This document shows positions 7,433-15,176 of a DNA stretch of 36,375 nucleotides, in pieces. Source of the DNA: JBOGFI01 sp050743365. GTDB lineage: Bacteria > Actinomycetota > Acidimicrobiia > IMCC26256 > JACDBD01. The stretch spans positions 1 to 36,375 of the forward strand of contig JBOGFI010000242.1 in the NCBI GenBank assembly GCA_050743365.1, in the 5' to 3' direction. How positions within the stretch are numbered: position 1 is the first letter of the stretch; every line of letters starts with the position of its first letter. The notes beneath the pieces are model-generated. The model searched no databases, was not told where the DNA came from, and saw only the letters and a list, made by a program, of their open reading frames with translations. A program made the translations under genes and the position numbers.

Positions 7433-8425
7433 GTGGACTTTGGGTTGTCACCTCACCAGGAGCTGCTGCGCGATACGGCGCGCACCTTGCTCGCGCGCGA
7501 GTGCCCGACGTCGCTGCTGCGGGCGCACATGAGCGACCCGTCCGCCGCTGACCCGCTGTGGGCGCACCTGCGCGAGTACGCCCCCCTCGGCGGCGGTCCG
7601 CTCACCGACCTGAACCTGTTCCTCGAGGAGACGGGCTACGTGGCCGCCCCGGGGCCCTTCTTCGCCACCACCGCCCTGTTCACGCCGCTGCTCGGCGCGC
7701 TCGGCCACGAGCTGCTCGGCTCCGTGCTGGACGGCGAGATCACCGGCACCGTGGCCATGGCCGGCGCCGACGGCGTGTGGACCATAAACGACGAGCCGGT
7801 CAAGACCTTCGTGCCCGAGGCCGACCGCGTCGACTGGGTCGCGGTGGTGTCACCGGGCCCGGCGGTAACCCTGCTGCGATCGCCCCCGGCCCGTCTACTC
7901 CGGACGATCGACACCACCCGCCGGCTGTTCGAGGTCGACAGCGCGGGCACCGCATCAGCCGGCGCAGTCGGCATCGACACCGCGCGGCTCGGCGACGTCC
8001 TCGAGCGGGCGACGGTCGCGCTCGCAGCCGAGATGGTAGGCACGGCCCGGCGTCTGTTCGAGATGACCCTCGTCTACGCCAAGGAACGCACCCAATTCGA
8101 CGTGCCCATCGGCTCCTTCCAGGCGATCCAGCACAAGCTCGCCGACATGGCCCTCGATCTCGAGCGCGCCACCAGCGCCGTCCAGTACGCCGCCATGACG
8201 ATCGACGCCGCCGACGACGACCGGCACCGGGCCACCCACGTCGCCAAAGCCGCCGCCGGCGGCGCTGCCACCCGGGCGGCCAAGGACGGGATCCAGATCC
8301 ACGGCGGCATCGGCTACACGTGGGAGCACGACCTCCATCTCTTCATCCGCCGGGCGTACAGCGCCGAGCACTGGCTCGGCCCCGGCGCCTGGCACCACGA
8401 CCGCCTCGCTGACCTGCTGATATAG
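7433..8425 (+). CDS. Acyl-CoA dehydrogenase, second subunit (FadE27-like)
   Basis: 330 residues from GTG 7433, directly after the large-subunit gene. N-terminal helical domain (SPHQELLRDTARTLLARE), then a shortened middle beta-domain, then the conserved C-terminal helical part: RTQFDVPIGSFQAIQHKLAD, IQIHGGIGYTWEHDLHLFIR. It lacks the FAD-contact motif with SEPDAGSD and a catalytic Glu in the standard position. This is typical of the partner subunit in alpha2beta2 FadE complexes, which contributes half of the FAD site. I infer a complex with the preceding gene product. The stop codon lies inside the promoter/operator region of the next gene. Confidence 0.87.
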   Translation: MDFGLSPHQELLRDTARTLLARECPTSLLRAHMSDPSAADPLWAHLREYAPLGGGPLTDLNLFLEETGYVAAPGPFFATTALFTPLLGALGHELLGSVLDGEITGTVAMAGADGVWTINDEPVKTFVPEADRVDWVAVVSPGPAVTLLRSPPARLLRTIDTTRRLFEVDSAGTASAGAVGIDTARLGDVLERATVALAAEMVGTARRLFEMTLVYAKERTQFDVPIGSFQAIQHKLADMALDLERATSAVQYAAMTIDAADDDRHRATHVAKAAAGGAATRAAKDGIQIHGGIGYTWEHDLHLFIRRAYSAEHWLGPGAWHHDRLADLLI

Positions 8426-8457
8426 GATATAACCTATGAGACCATACGTGTTATACT
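8422..8457 (+). promoter_or_regulatory. Promoter and inverted-repeat operator of the HTH/nucleotidyltransferase pair
   Basis: An AT-rich island in a GC-rich region. ATAGG (8422-8426) and CCTAT (8433-8437) form an inverted repeat around ATATAA, and TATACT at 8452-8457 is a strong -10 box. The expected start of transcription, 7 nt downstream, is the A of ATG 8464, so the mRNA is predicted to be leaderless. The repeat lies where a -35 would be, consistent with autorepression by the HTH protein. Confidence 0.6.
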
Positions 8458-8463
8458 ATGCGC

Positions 8464-8832
8464 ATGGCAGCCCAGGACCGTCCCGCCCGCCAAACGCTGA
8501 GCCGCCTCCGGCCCGGTGCCGTCATCCGCGAGGCCCGTCACTTCGCCGGCCTCACCCAGGCCGAATTGGCAGCCCGGCTCGGCACCACGCAGTCGGCGGT
8601 CTCGAACTGGGAGCGTGGTCGCGAGGTCCCTCGAGTCGACACCCTCGGCCGGATCCTCCAGGCCTGCGGCTTCGAAGCCGACCTGGTCTTCCGCCGTCAT
8701 GACGACGAGGATCGGAGTCAGATAGTCACTCATCTCGGTATGACGCCCTCGCAGAGGGCCCGCCACTTCCAGAGTGCCGTCGAGGCCTTCAGGCACGGTC
8801 GCCGGGCGAGGCCGGTCGCCCAGAATGCCTGA
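8464..8832 (+). CDS. XRE-family helix-turn-helix protein, probable antitoxin/autoregulator
   Basis: 122 residues from ATG 8464. A second ATG two codons earlier (8458) overlaps the -10 box and is less likely. The HTH is at residues ~20-75: VIREARHFAGLTQAELAARL, then TTQSAVSNWERGREVPRVDT, the classic Cro/C1 pattern. The C-terminal ~45 residues (TPSQRARHFQSAVEAFRHGR) are helical and basic and could contact the partner. The gene overlaps the nucleotidyltransferase gene by 8 nt. This arrangement is common in nucleotidyltransferase-type (AbiE/MNT-like) toxin-antitoxin modules, where the HTH protein neutralises the enzyme and represses the promoter. The role is inferred from context. Confidence 0.82.
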   Translation: MAAQDRPARQTLSRLRPGAVIREARHFAGLTQAELAARLGTTQSAVSNWERGREVPRVDTLGRILQACGFEADLVFRRHDDEDRSQIVTHLGMTPSQRARHFQSAVEAFRHGRRARPVAQNA

Positions 8833-9337
8833 CGATTTCGTCTTCGAGCCGGTGCAGATGGTCCGGATGCTGGTCGCGCATGAAGTCGACTTCGTTCTCA
8901 TCGGGGGCTACGCAGCCGTCCTCTACGGGTCGGCCATGTTCACGACCGACGCGGACATCTGCCCCGATCCATCACTCGACAACCTGGCGCGACTGGCTGC
9001 CGCGCTCCGGGAGATGGACGCGCACATCCGCACGGACGCAGAACCGGAAGGGCTGCCGTTTGTGTGCGACGAGCATTTCCTTTCACAGATGAAGATGGTC
9101 AACCTCATGACACGCTACGGGGCCTTCGACATCTCATTCGCGCCTGCCGCCAGCAACGGCTACGAAGACCTGATCCGCGGCGCCGTCGACTACGACCTCG
9201 ATGGGGTCCCGGTAAAGCTCGCCGCGCTGGGTGACATCATCCGGTCAAAGTCAGCCGCCAACCGTCCGAAGGACCAGCAGGCGCTACCCCACCTCTACGC
9301 CCTCCAGGACGAGGTCGAGAAGCGGCGTCAGGACTGA
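8825..9337 (+). CDS. Nucleotidyltransferase-fold protein, candidate toxin
   Basis: 170 residues from ATG 8825, inside the end of the HTH gene. Polymerase-beta-like fold: LIGGYAAVLYGS, then TTDADI (residues ~38-44) as the metal-binding D-x-D, then AFDISFAP (~105) as a possible third acidic position. The C-terminus LGDIIRSKSAANRPKDQQAL matches the end motif of DUF6036/AbiEii-like nucleotidyltransferases. Such proteins transfer nucleotides to tRNA or proteins when acting as toxins, but some orphan relatives have other roles. The stop is immediately followed by the convergent P450 stop, with no spacer. Confidence 0.78.
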   Translation: MPDDFVFEPVQMVRMLVAHEVDFVLIGGYAAVLYGSAMFTTDADICPDPSLDNLARLAAALREMDAHIRTDAEPEGLPFVCDEHFLSQMKMVNLMTRYGAFDISFAPAASNGYEDLIRGAVDYDLDGVPVKLAALGDIIRSKSAANRPKDQQALPHLYALQDEVEKRRQD

Positions 9338-10324
9338 CTACGCCGCGTCGAGCGTAAGGTCCAGTGAGGCCAGCCGGCGCACGAAGAGGCTGGCCAGGTG
9401 GTGCGGCGGCGCGGCATCGGGCGCGAGCGCGAACGACCGAGTACGCGCCAGCAACGTCTCGATGGCGACTCTGGCCTCGAGTCGCGCGAGCGGCGCACCG
9501 ACGCAGTGGTGGATCCCCCACCCGAAGCCGACGTGAGCCTTGGGGTTGGGCCGCTCGAGCCACACCTCGTCGGGACGGTCGAAGGCGTCGGGGTCGCGGT
9601 TGGCCGCCCCCCACACCAGCATCAGGCGGGTACCGGCCGCGAGGTCGACGCCGGCCAGCTCGGAGTCGCGGGTGGTGACTCGGAAGTGGCCGCGGAACGG
9701 GGACTCCAGGCGCAGCACCTCCTCGACGAAGGCGGGAACGAGCCCGGGTTCGCCCCGTAGCCGGTCCTGGAGGTGCTCGACCATGCGCGCGGGGGTCGCC
9801 ACCCCGCTGAGCAGCTCGATGCCCGCCTCCGACCACTGCTGCAAGCGGACCACGTCGTCCTCGGGGAGGCCGAGCAGGCAGCTGACCACCAGGATCGGGA
9901 TCGGCCCCGCCACGGTGCCCATCCACTCGATCCGGCCGGCCGGGAGGGCGTCGTCGACTCGCCCAGCCACCAGGTCGTACAGCGCGGGCTCGAGGGCGGC
10001 GACGGCCCCGGTCGAGAACGTGCGGCTCACCATCCGCCGGTGCGCCGTGTGCGCGGGCGGATCGGCGGTGGCGAGCACATCGACGGCGGCGTTCTCGCCC
10101 GGGCTGCTCTCGACGAGCGTCGCCGAACCGCTCCCTCCTGTGTAGAGCAACGCGGTGAGGTTGCTCGAGAAGTCCTCCGGTCGGCCGACGACCTCCAGCA
10201 CGTCGCGGTGGCGAGTCACGAGGTGCATGCCCGTCCCGGGAAGCTCGAACACCGGGGAATCGCGCCGCAGCCTCCCGTAGAGGTGGTACGGGTCCTCGAG
10301 GGCGGCGGGCGAGAAGAGGTCCAT
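9338..10324 (-). CDS. Cytochrome P450 with internal deletion of the I-helix
   Basis: 328 residues from ATG 10324; an in-frame TTG at 10336 is an alternative. P450 hallmarks are clear: AHRRMVSRTF (C-helix, heme propionate contact), ExxR at 202-205 in EEVLRLESPF, and the heme loop GFGWGIHHCVGAPLARLE with Cys274. The protein is ~70 residues shorter than the usual ~400. After LQQWSEAGIELLSG the sequence goes almost directly to LQDRLRGEPGLVPAFVEEVLR, so the whole I-helix with the (A/G)GxxTT oxygen-activation motif is absent. The missing part is absent from the DNA, not frameshifted. It may be a non-monooxygenase heme protein or a decayed enzyme. Probably cotranscribed with the upstream diiron-protein gene (22 bp gap). 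Confidence 0.88.
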   Translation of the reverse strand: MDLFSPAALEDPYHLYGRLRRDSPVFELPGTGMHLVTRHRDVLEVVGRPEDFSSNLTALLYTGGSGSATLVESSPGENAAVDVLATADPPAHTAHRRMVSRTFSTGAVAALEPALYDLVAGRVDDALPAGRIEWMGTVAGPIPILVVSCLLGLPEDDVVRLQQWSEAGIELLSGVATPARMVEHLQDRLRGEPGLVPAFVEEVLRLESPFRGHFRVTTRDSELAGVDLAAGTRLMLVWGAANRDPDAFDRPDEVWLERPNPKAHVGFGWGIHHCVGAPLARLEARVAIETLLARTRSFALAPDAAPPHHLASLFVRRLASLDLTLDAA

Positions 10325-10346
10325 CGCGTGCGCCAATCACCCCCGC

Positions 10347-11123
10347 TCAGGCCCGTGGCGCCCCCGGGTCGTCCAACCATCGGTTGAGAGCGGCAGTACG
10401 GGCATTGCGGCATACGAGCACGTGCTCGACCGTCCGGCGCACCCGACGCTGCTGGCCCGCCGTTACCACCACCTGGCGCAGGAGGTAGTCGGCGGCCTTT
10501 CCGTGGTCCTCCTCGGCGTACGCATGCACTTTGAAGTTCTCGACCTCGATGCCATAGTGCTTGCGCATTCCCTCGTACATCTTGACCGCGTAGTTGGTGG
10601 ACGCGGCGAAGCGCTCCCCGGCCCAGCCGAACGCGGCGAGGCCCTCCTCGTACGACCTGCGCATGTAATAGAGCGTGGTGAACACGGAGCCGATCGTCTC
10701 GGGCATGGCGCGGTACGAGAGAAGCTCGTCGTCGCTGATGTCGAGCTGCCGGGCCCACTCCACCTTCATGTCGACGTGGTTGCGGTCGCCGGCGAAGCCC
10801 ATCTCGTCGGCGAGGTTCTGGGCCCAGTGGACGAAGTGCTCGCTGGTGCCGAGGTCGAGCGCGTCGACGTCGGGAGTGTTGGAGACGATCGAGCCGAACT
10901 CGCTCGTGTACCACTTGCCGAGGAAGTAGTACTCCTTGCACAGCCGCTTGAGCAGGTCCATCGACAGCGTCCCGTCGGCGACCCGCTCCCACACCAGGTT
11001 CTTCTCGGTCGCGATCTCCGCCTGGAGCGCCTCGAGGCCGGCCATGAACTCGTCGACGGAGAGGGCGGGCGCGTTCTCGGCGCCGCTCCCCCGTATGTCC
11101 CTGAACTCGCGGTGGTCGGCCAT
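10347..11123 (-). CDS. Heme-oxygenase-like diiron oxidase family protein (TenA/CADD/PqqC fold)
   Basis: 258 residues from ATG 11123 with AGGAG upstream. All-helical TenA/PqqC-type protein (KEYYFLGKWYTSEFGS near 63-78). Residues that match the six iron ligands of heme-oxygenase-like diiron oxidases can be picked out: Glu107 and His116 (ADEMGFAGDRNH), Glu170 (WAGERFAAS), and His200-x3-Glu204-x2-His207 (VHAYAEEDHG). The spacing resembles CADD-like proteins. Such enzymes perform oxidative cleavage, N-oxygenation or rearrangement of amino-acid-derived or fatty substrates. It is in an operon with the P450 and shares its promoter region with the hydantoinase pair. Reaction unknown; a TenA-like hydrolase without metal is the less likely alternative. 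Confidence 0.78.
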   Translation of the reverse strand: MADHREFRDIRGSGAENAPALSVDEFMAGLEALQAEIATEKNLVWERVADGTLSMDLLKRLCKEYYFLGKWYTSEFGSIVSNTPDVDALDLGTSEHFVHWAQNLADEMGFAGDRNHVDMKVEWARQLDISDDELLSYRAMPETIGSVFTTLYYMRRSYEEGLAAFGWAGERFAASTNYAVKMYEGMRKHYGIEVENFKVHAYAEEDHGKAADYLLRQVVVTAGQQRRVRRTVEHVLVCRNARTAALNRWLDDPGAPRA

Positions 11124-11154
11124 GTCGGCTCCTCTGTCTGCCCCGGCGGGACCG

Positions 11155-11184
11155 AGGGTAGGATATTCGGTGACGCCGGCGTCA
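11155..11184. promoter_or_regulatory. Divergent promoter with TGACGCCGGCGTCA operator
   Basis: TAGGAT (11159-11164) is a -10 for the rightward hydantoinase operon, and AGGGTA (11155-11160, read TACCCT on the - strand) is a -10 for the diiron-protein/P450 operon; the two overlap. The perfect palindrome TGACGCCGGCGTCA is at 11171-11184, starting exactly at the predicted rightward transcription start and lying in the spacer of the leftward promoter. It could therefore control both operons. It is identical to the site at 5502-5515. Confidence 0.68.
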
Positions 11185-11210
11185 GGTTCGCGGTGCGAGG
11201 GGGTCAGGTC

Positions 11211-13049
11211 GTGAACGTCGATCTCGGGCAGCTGGCGGGGCACCGGGGCCGCCTGGCCGAGCACCCCACGGTCGACCCGGTCACCGCCGAGGTCATCCGG
11301 GGCGCGATGGAAACGGTGTGCTTCGAGATGGCCACCTACGTCTCGCGGACGGCCACCACGCCCATCCTCAACCAGAGCAACGAGCGCAATGCCACCATCC
11401 TCGACGCCAAGGGGCGCTTGGCCGCGCTCTCGGTCGGCATCCCACAGTTCATGCTCACCTCGACCCTCCCGGTGCGTTTCGCGCTCGAGTTCTTCGGCAC
11501 CGACGAGTTCCACGAGGGCGACGTGTTCGTGGGCAACGACCCGTACCACGGTGGGGGGCATCTGCCCGACTACAACGTCTTCGCGCCGATCTTCGCCCTC
11601 GATCCCGTCGCTGCCGACGGCGAGCGAGGTCGCCGCATGGTCCTCATCGCCAGCATCCAGTGCCACCACGGCGATACCGGCGGGGCGGTGCCGGGCGGCT
11701 ACAACGTCACCGCCGGCGACATCTGGGGCGAGGGGGCGCGCTGGCCGGCGGTGAAGGTCATCGACCGCGGTGTCGAACGCCGCGACGTGCTGTACGCGAT
11801 GCAGGCCAACAACCGCCTCCCCGACTACATCGGCGATCTCAGGGCGCAGATCGGCGCCGCCCAGTTGGCGGCCAAGCGGCTGGGCGAGATGCTCGACCGC
11901 TACGGAGCGGCGACCGTCGAGGAGGCGGTCGACTACATGATCGACTACGCCGCCAGACGCTTCCGGGAGGAGGTCGCCGCCTGGCCCGACGGCGTGTACG
12001 AGGGCGACGCCTACGTCGATCACGACCCGCTCGGCAACCCCGACATCCACCTGCACGTGAAGATCACCGTCGACGGCGACGACCTCACCATCGACTACAC
12101 GGGGAGCGACACACGTCAGGAGATCCAGGCGTGGTCGACGTTCGGCAACACGCGTGGCTACACGATCGGGCAGATCGCCTCGATGATGGACCCCGAGATC
12201 CCGAAGAACGAGGGGTTCTTCGATCAGATCGAGCTGGTGGTGCCCAAGGGCTGCGTGCTGAACCCCCATGCCGACCGGCCGGTGAGCGCCGGCACCCACC
12301 ACCCCGGCGCCGACGTGGGCGAGGTGATCGCGGTGGCGATGCAAGGTGTCCTGCCCGAGAAGGCGGTCCCCCAGACCTACAAGACCGGCATCCCGACGAT
12401 CATCGTAGGCGTCGACCCGAGGACCGGTCAGAAGTTCACCGACCACTCGGCCGAGGTCTACGCGGGCTGGTGCAACGCCGCCAAGGGCATGGACGCCTGG
12501 GGCGCGCAGAACGCGTCGTTCGGCAACCTCTGGAAGGCGACCGCGGAGATCAACGAGAGCCTCTACCCGCATGTGCAGTGGTGTCGCGACTACCGGACGG
12601 ACTCGGGTGGGGCGGGACAGTGGCGGGGCTTGTGCGGCAGCCACTACGAGAAGGAAGTGCTCGTCGACGCCAAGGTTTACACCTACGTCGTCGGCATGAA
12701 GTACCCGATGCCGGGCATTGCCGGCGGAGAGCCGGGCGAGCCCAACCTGATGGTGATCCGCTACGGGTCGGGCGACCCGTTCGTGGTGCAGCACACCGCC
12801 GACTGGGTGCCGATCGGGACCGGCGAGCGGATCATGTACGACTACGGCGGTGGCGGCGGCTGGGGTGACCCGCTGGACCGCGACCCCTCCGCAGTGCTCG
12901 ACGACGTGCTCGACGAGTACGTGAGCGTCGAGCGCGCCGAGCGCGACTACGGCGTCGTGCTCACCGGCTCCCTCGAGGACCTCACACTCGACGTCGACCT
13001 GGACGCCACGGAGCGCCTGCGCTCGGAGCGTCGTTCGATGCGTGCGTAG
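11211..13049 (+). CDS. Hydantoinase B / acetone-carboxylase alpha-like subunit
   Basis: 612 residues from GTG 11211, preceded by GAGGGGG. HyuB-family protein: starts DPVTAEVIRGAMETVCFEMA and contains GNDPYHGGGHLPDYNVFAP, IDYTGSDTRQEIQAWSTFGN, NPHADRPVSAGTHHPGADVG and a C-terminal glycine-rich DYGGGGGWGDPLDRDP. With a HyuA partner, these proteins make ATP-dependent hydantoinases, 5-oxoprolinases, or carboxylases of acetone or acetophenone. The B gene precedes A here, the reverse of the commonest order. Substrate cannot be decided from sequence. Placement under the same palindrome as fatty-acid-type genes hints at a ketone or lactam intermediate of a catabolic pathway rather than a nucleobase role. 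Confidence 0.88.
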   Translation: MNVDLGQLAGHRGRLAEHPTVDPVTAEVIRGAMETVCFEMATYVSRTATTPILNQSNERNATILDAKGRLAALSVGIPQFMLTSTLPVRFALEFFGTDEFHEGDVFVGNDPYHGGGHLPDYNVFAPIFALDPVAADGERGRRMVLIASIQCHHGDTGGAVPGGYNVTAGDIWGEGARWPAVKVIDRGVERRDVLYAMQANNRLPDYIGDLRAQIGAAQLAAKRLGEMLDRYGAATVEEAVDYMIDYAARRFREEVAAWPDGVYEGDAYVDHDPLGNPDIHLHVKITVDGDDLTIDYTGSDTRQEIQAWSTFGNTRGYTIGQIASMMDPEIPKNEGFFDQIELVVPKGCVLNPHADRPVSAGTHHPGADVGEVIAVAMQGVLPEKAVPQTYKTGIPTIIVGVDPRTGQKFTDHSAEVYAGWCNAAKGMDAWGAQNASFGNLWKATAEINESLYPHVQWCRDYRTDSGGAGQWRGLCGSHYEKEVLVDAKVYTYVVGMKYPMPGIAGGEPGEPNLMVIRYGSGDPFVVQHTADWVPIGTGERIMYDYGGGGGWGDPLDRDPSAVLDDVLDEYVSVERAERDYGVVLTGSLEDLTLDVDLDATERLRSERRSMRA

Positions 13050-13091
13050 ATCGCGTATAGCGCGCTCTCTGAACGCATCAGCGGAGAAGGC

Positions 13092-15170
13092 ATGGGCTAC
13101 CGCGTAGGGATCGACGTCGGAGGCACGTTCACCGACCTGATTTGCGTGACGCCCGGTGGCGAGGTGGTGCTCGACAAGACGCCGACGACGCTCGACGACC
13201 AGTCGACGGGCGTGATGAACGGCCTCCAGCAGCTGGCCGAGCGGTTCGCTGTCCCGCTGCGCGAATTCTGCGACCAGCTCGACATCCTGGTCCACGGGAC
13301 CACCACCGCCGACAACACGATGATCGAGATGAACGGCGCGGCCACCGGCCTGCTCGTCACCGAGGGGCACCGCGACGAGATCGAGATGCGCCGGGTCCAC
13401 AAGGAGGAGATCTGGGACCCCTCCTACCCCGCGCCGCCGCCCATCGCCCGACGCCGGGCACGGATCCCGATCCCCGAGCGGATGAGCTTCCAGGGCGAGG
13501 TGCTCAGACCCCTCGACGAGGGTGCGGTGCGTCGCGGAGTCCAGCGGCTGCAGCAACTCGAGGTCCGTTCGATCGCGGTGATGTTCCTGTTCAGCTTCGT
13601 GAACCCGGCGCACGAGCGGCGGGCGGCCGAGATCATCCGGGAGGAGTTCCCCGACGTCGAGCACGTCTCGCTCTCGCACGAGGTGATGTCTCGGGGCCCC
13701 GAGTTCGAGCGCACGTCCACCACGCTCGTCAACGCCTACGTCGCCCCGCGCATCTCGTCGTACGTCGGCCACCTCCAGGAGAAGCTGCGGGCCGCGGGCT
13801 ACGCCGGCCAGCTGCTGATCATGCAGTCGACCGGCGGCGTCATGCCGCCCGACTACGTGTCACGCCGGGCCGTCTCGCTCCTCGCGTCCGGCCCCACCGG
13901 CGGGGTCATGGGCGCCGCTTTGGCGGCCGGCAAGGCCGGGACCCCCGACTTCGTCTCGGTCGACATGGGCGGCACCAGCTTCGACGTCTGCCTCGTGCGC
14001 GGCGGGCAGCCCGAGATCAAGACCGACTGGAACTGGCGCTACCGCTACTACATCGGGCTGCCGATGGTCGACGTGCAGAGCGTCGGCGCGGGCGGCGGGT
14101 CGATCGCCCGGGTGCGGCAGGGCGCGCTGCTCGTCGGTCCCGACAGCGCGGGGGCGCAGCCGGGGCCGGTGTGCTACCGGCGCGGCGGCGACCGCCCCAC
14201 CGTCACCGACGCCGACGCCGTCCTCGGGTACCTGCCGGTCGACGGGTTCGCCGGCGGGCGCATGACCCTCGACGTCGACGCCGCTCGTCGCGCCATCGAG
14301 CGCGACGTCGGCGGCCCCCTCGGCCTCGACGTCGTCGAGGCGGCGTGGGGCATCCACCGCATCGTCGACGCCAACATGGCCAACGCCACGCGTCGTGTGC
14401 TGGCGGGCCACGGAGCCGATGCCCGCGAGCTCGCCCTCATCGCATACGGCGGCAACGGCGCCGTGCACGCGTGGGCCCTCGCCGCCGAGCTCGGCATCGA
14501 CCGGATCCTCGTGCCCAAGGCGGCGCCAGCGTTCTCCGCCCTCGGCGTGCTGGTGGCCGACTACGTCGTCGACCTCGTGCGCGCGTACGTCGTGCCGCTC
14601 TCTCAGGTCGACCTGGGCCGGGTCCACGCGCTGATGGGCGAGCTCACCGACGAGGTCCGCAAGGAGATGGACCCGACCGGGCTGTCGCCCGACCAGGTCG
14701 ACCTCGGGCTCTTCGCCCAGATGTGCTACCCGGGCCAGAACTTCGACATGAGTGTGCCCGTGCCCGAGGGCACCCGCCTCGACGAGCCTGGCCTGCTCGA
14801 CCTGGCCGAGCGCTTCCACGACCAGCACGAGCACGACCGCGGCTTCTGCTTCCGCAGCCAGCAGCCGCTGCTGCGGGGCGTCCGGCTCATCAGCCGGGGC
14901 CGGACCCCGAAGCCGGATCGGCTGGCGGAGGTGGGGGCGGTCACCGACGCCGAGCAGGCCCGGCGCGGGTCGCGCCCGGCATACTTCGGGCCCGAGCTCA
15001 TGGCGAGCGGGTTCGTCGACACACCGGTCTACGAAGGCGCCGCGCTGGGTGTGGGCGCCGAGGTGCGCGGCCCCGCGCTTGTCGAGGAGCCGTTCACCGT
15101 CGTCGTGCTGCCTCCGGGCGACACGGCCCGGGTCGACGAGCACGGCAACTACGAGCTCACGGTGTCGTAG
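13092..15170 (+). CDS. Hydantoinase A / acetone-carboxylase beta-like subunit
   Basis: 692 residues from ATG 13092, with GGAGAAGG just upstream and a 42-bp gap after the B subunit. ASKHA-fold ATPase subunit: GIDVGGTFTDLI (5-16), VHGTTTADNTMIE, the central STGGVMPPDYVSRRAVSLLA with SGPTGGVMGA, phosphate-loop VDMGGTSFDV, and AYGGNGAVHAWALA. A C-terminal domain of ~190 residues follows, as is usual for HyuA. It is predicted to activate the substrate by phosphorylation for ring opening or carboxylation in complex with the B subunit. The gene ends 6 bp from the convergent M15 peptidase gene. Confidence 0.9.
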   Translation: MGYRVGIDVGGTFTDLICVTPGGEVVLDKTPTTLDDQSTGVMNGLQQLAERFAVPLREFCDQLDILVHGTTTADNTMIEMNGAATGLLVTEGHRDEIEMRRVHKEEIWDPSYPAPPPIARRRARIPIPERMSFQGEVLRPLDEGAVRRGVQRLQQLEVRSIAVMFLFSFVNPAHERRAAEIIREEFPDVEHVSLSHEVMSRGPEFERTSTTLVNAYVAPRISSYVGHLQEKLRAAGYAGQLLIMQSTGGVMPPDYVSRRAVSLLASGPTGGVMGAALAAGKAGTPDFVSVDMGGTSFDVCLVRGGQPEIKTDWNWRYRYYIGLPMVDVQSVGAGGGSIARVRQGALLVGPDSAGAQPGPVCYRRGGDRPTVTDADAVLGYLPVDGFAGGRMTLDVDAARRAIERDVGGPLGLDVVEAAWGIHRIVDANMANATRRVLAGHGADARELALIAYGGNGAVHAWALAAELGIDRILVPKAAPAFSALGVLVADYVVDLVRAYVVPLSQVDLGRVHALMGELTDEVRKEMDPTGLSPDQVDLGLFAQMCYPGQNFDMSVPVPEGTRLDEPGLLDLAERFHDQHEHDRGFCFRSQQPLLRGVRLISRGRTPKPDRLAEVGAVTDAEQARRGSRPAYFGPELMASGFVDTPVYEGAALGVGAEVRGPALVEEPFTVVVLPPGDTARVDEHGNYELTVS

Positions 15171-15176
15171 CCGCGG

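Noticed and set aside
10325..10340. Upstream TTG/GTG starts for the P450
   Set aside because: ATG 10324 gives the normal MDLFSP start; the GTG is in another frame and the TTG adds only four unsupported residues. It remains a possible alternative.
11124..13772. Very long - strand open extension upstream of the diiron protein gene
   Set aside because: It runs antisense through the hydantoinase genes with low-complexity composition. A good ribosome-binding site and normal N-terminus place the real start at 11123.
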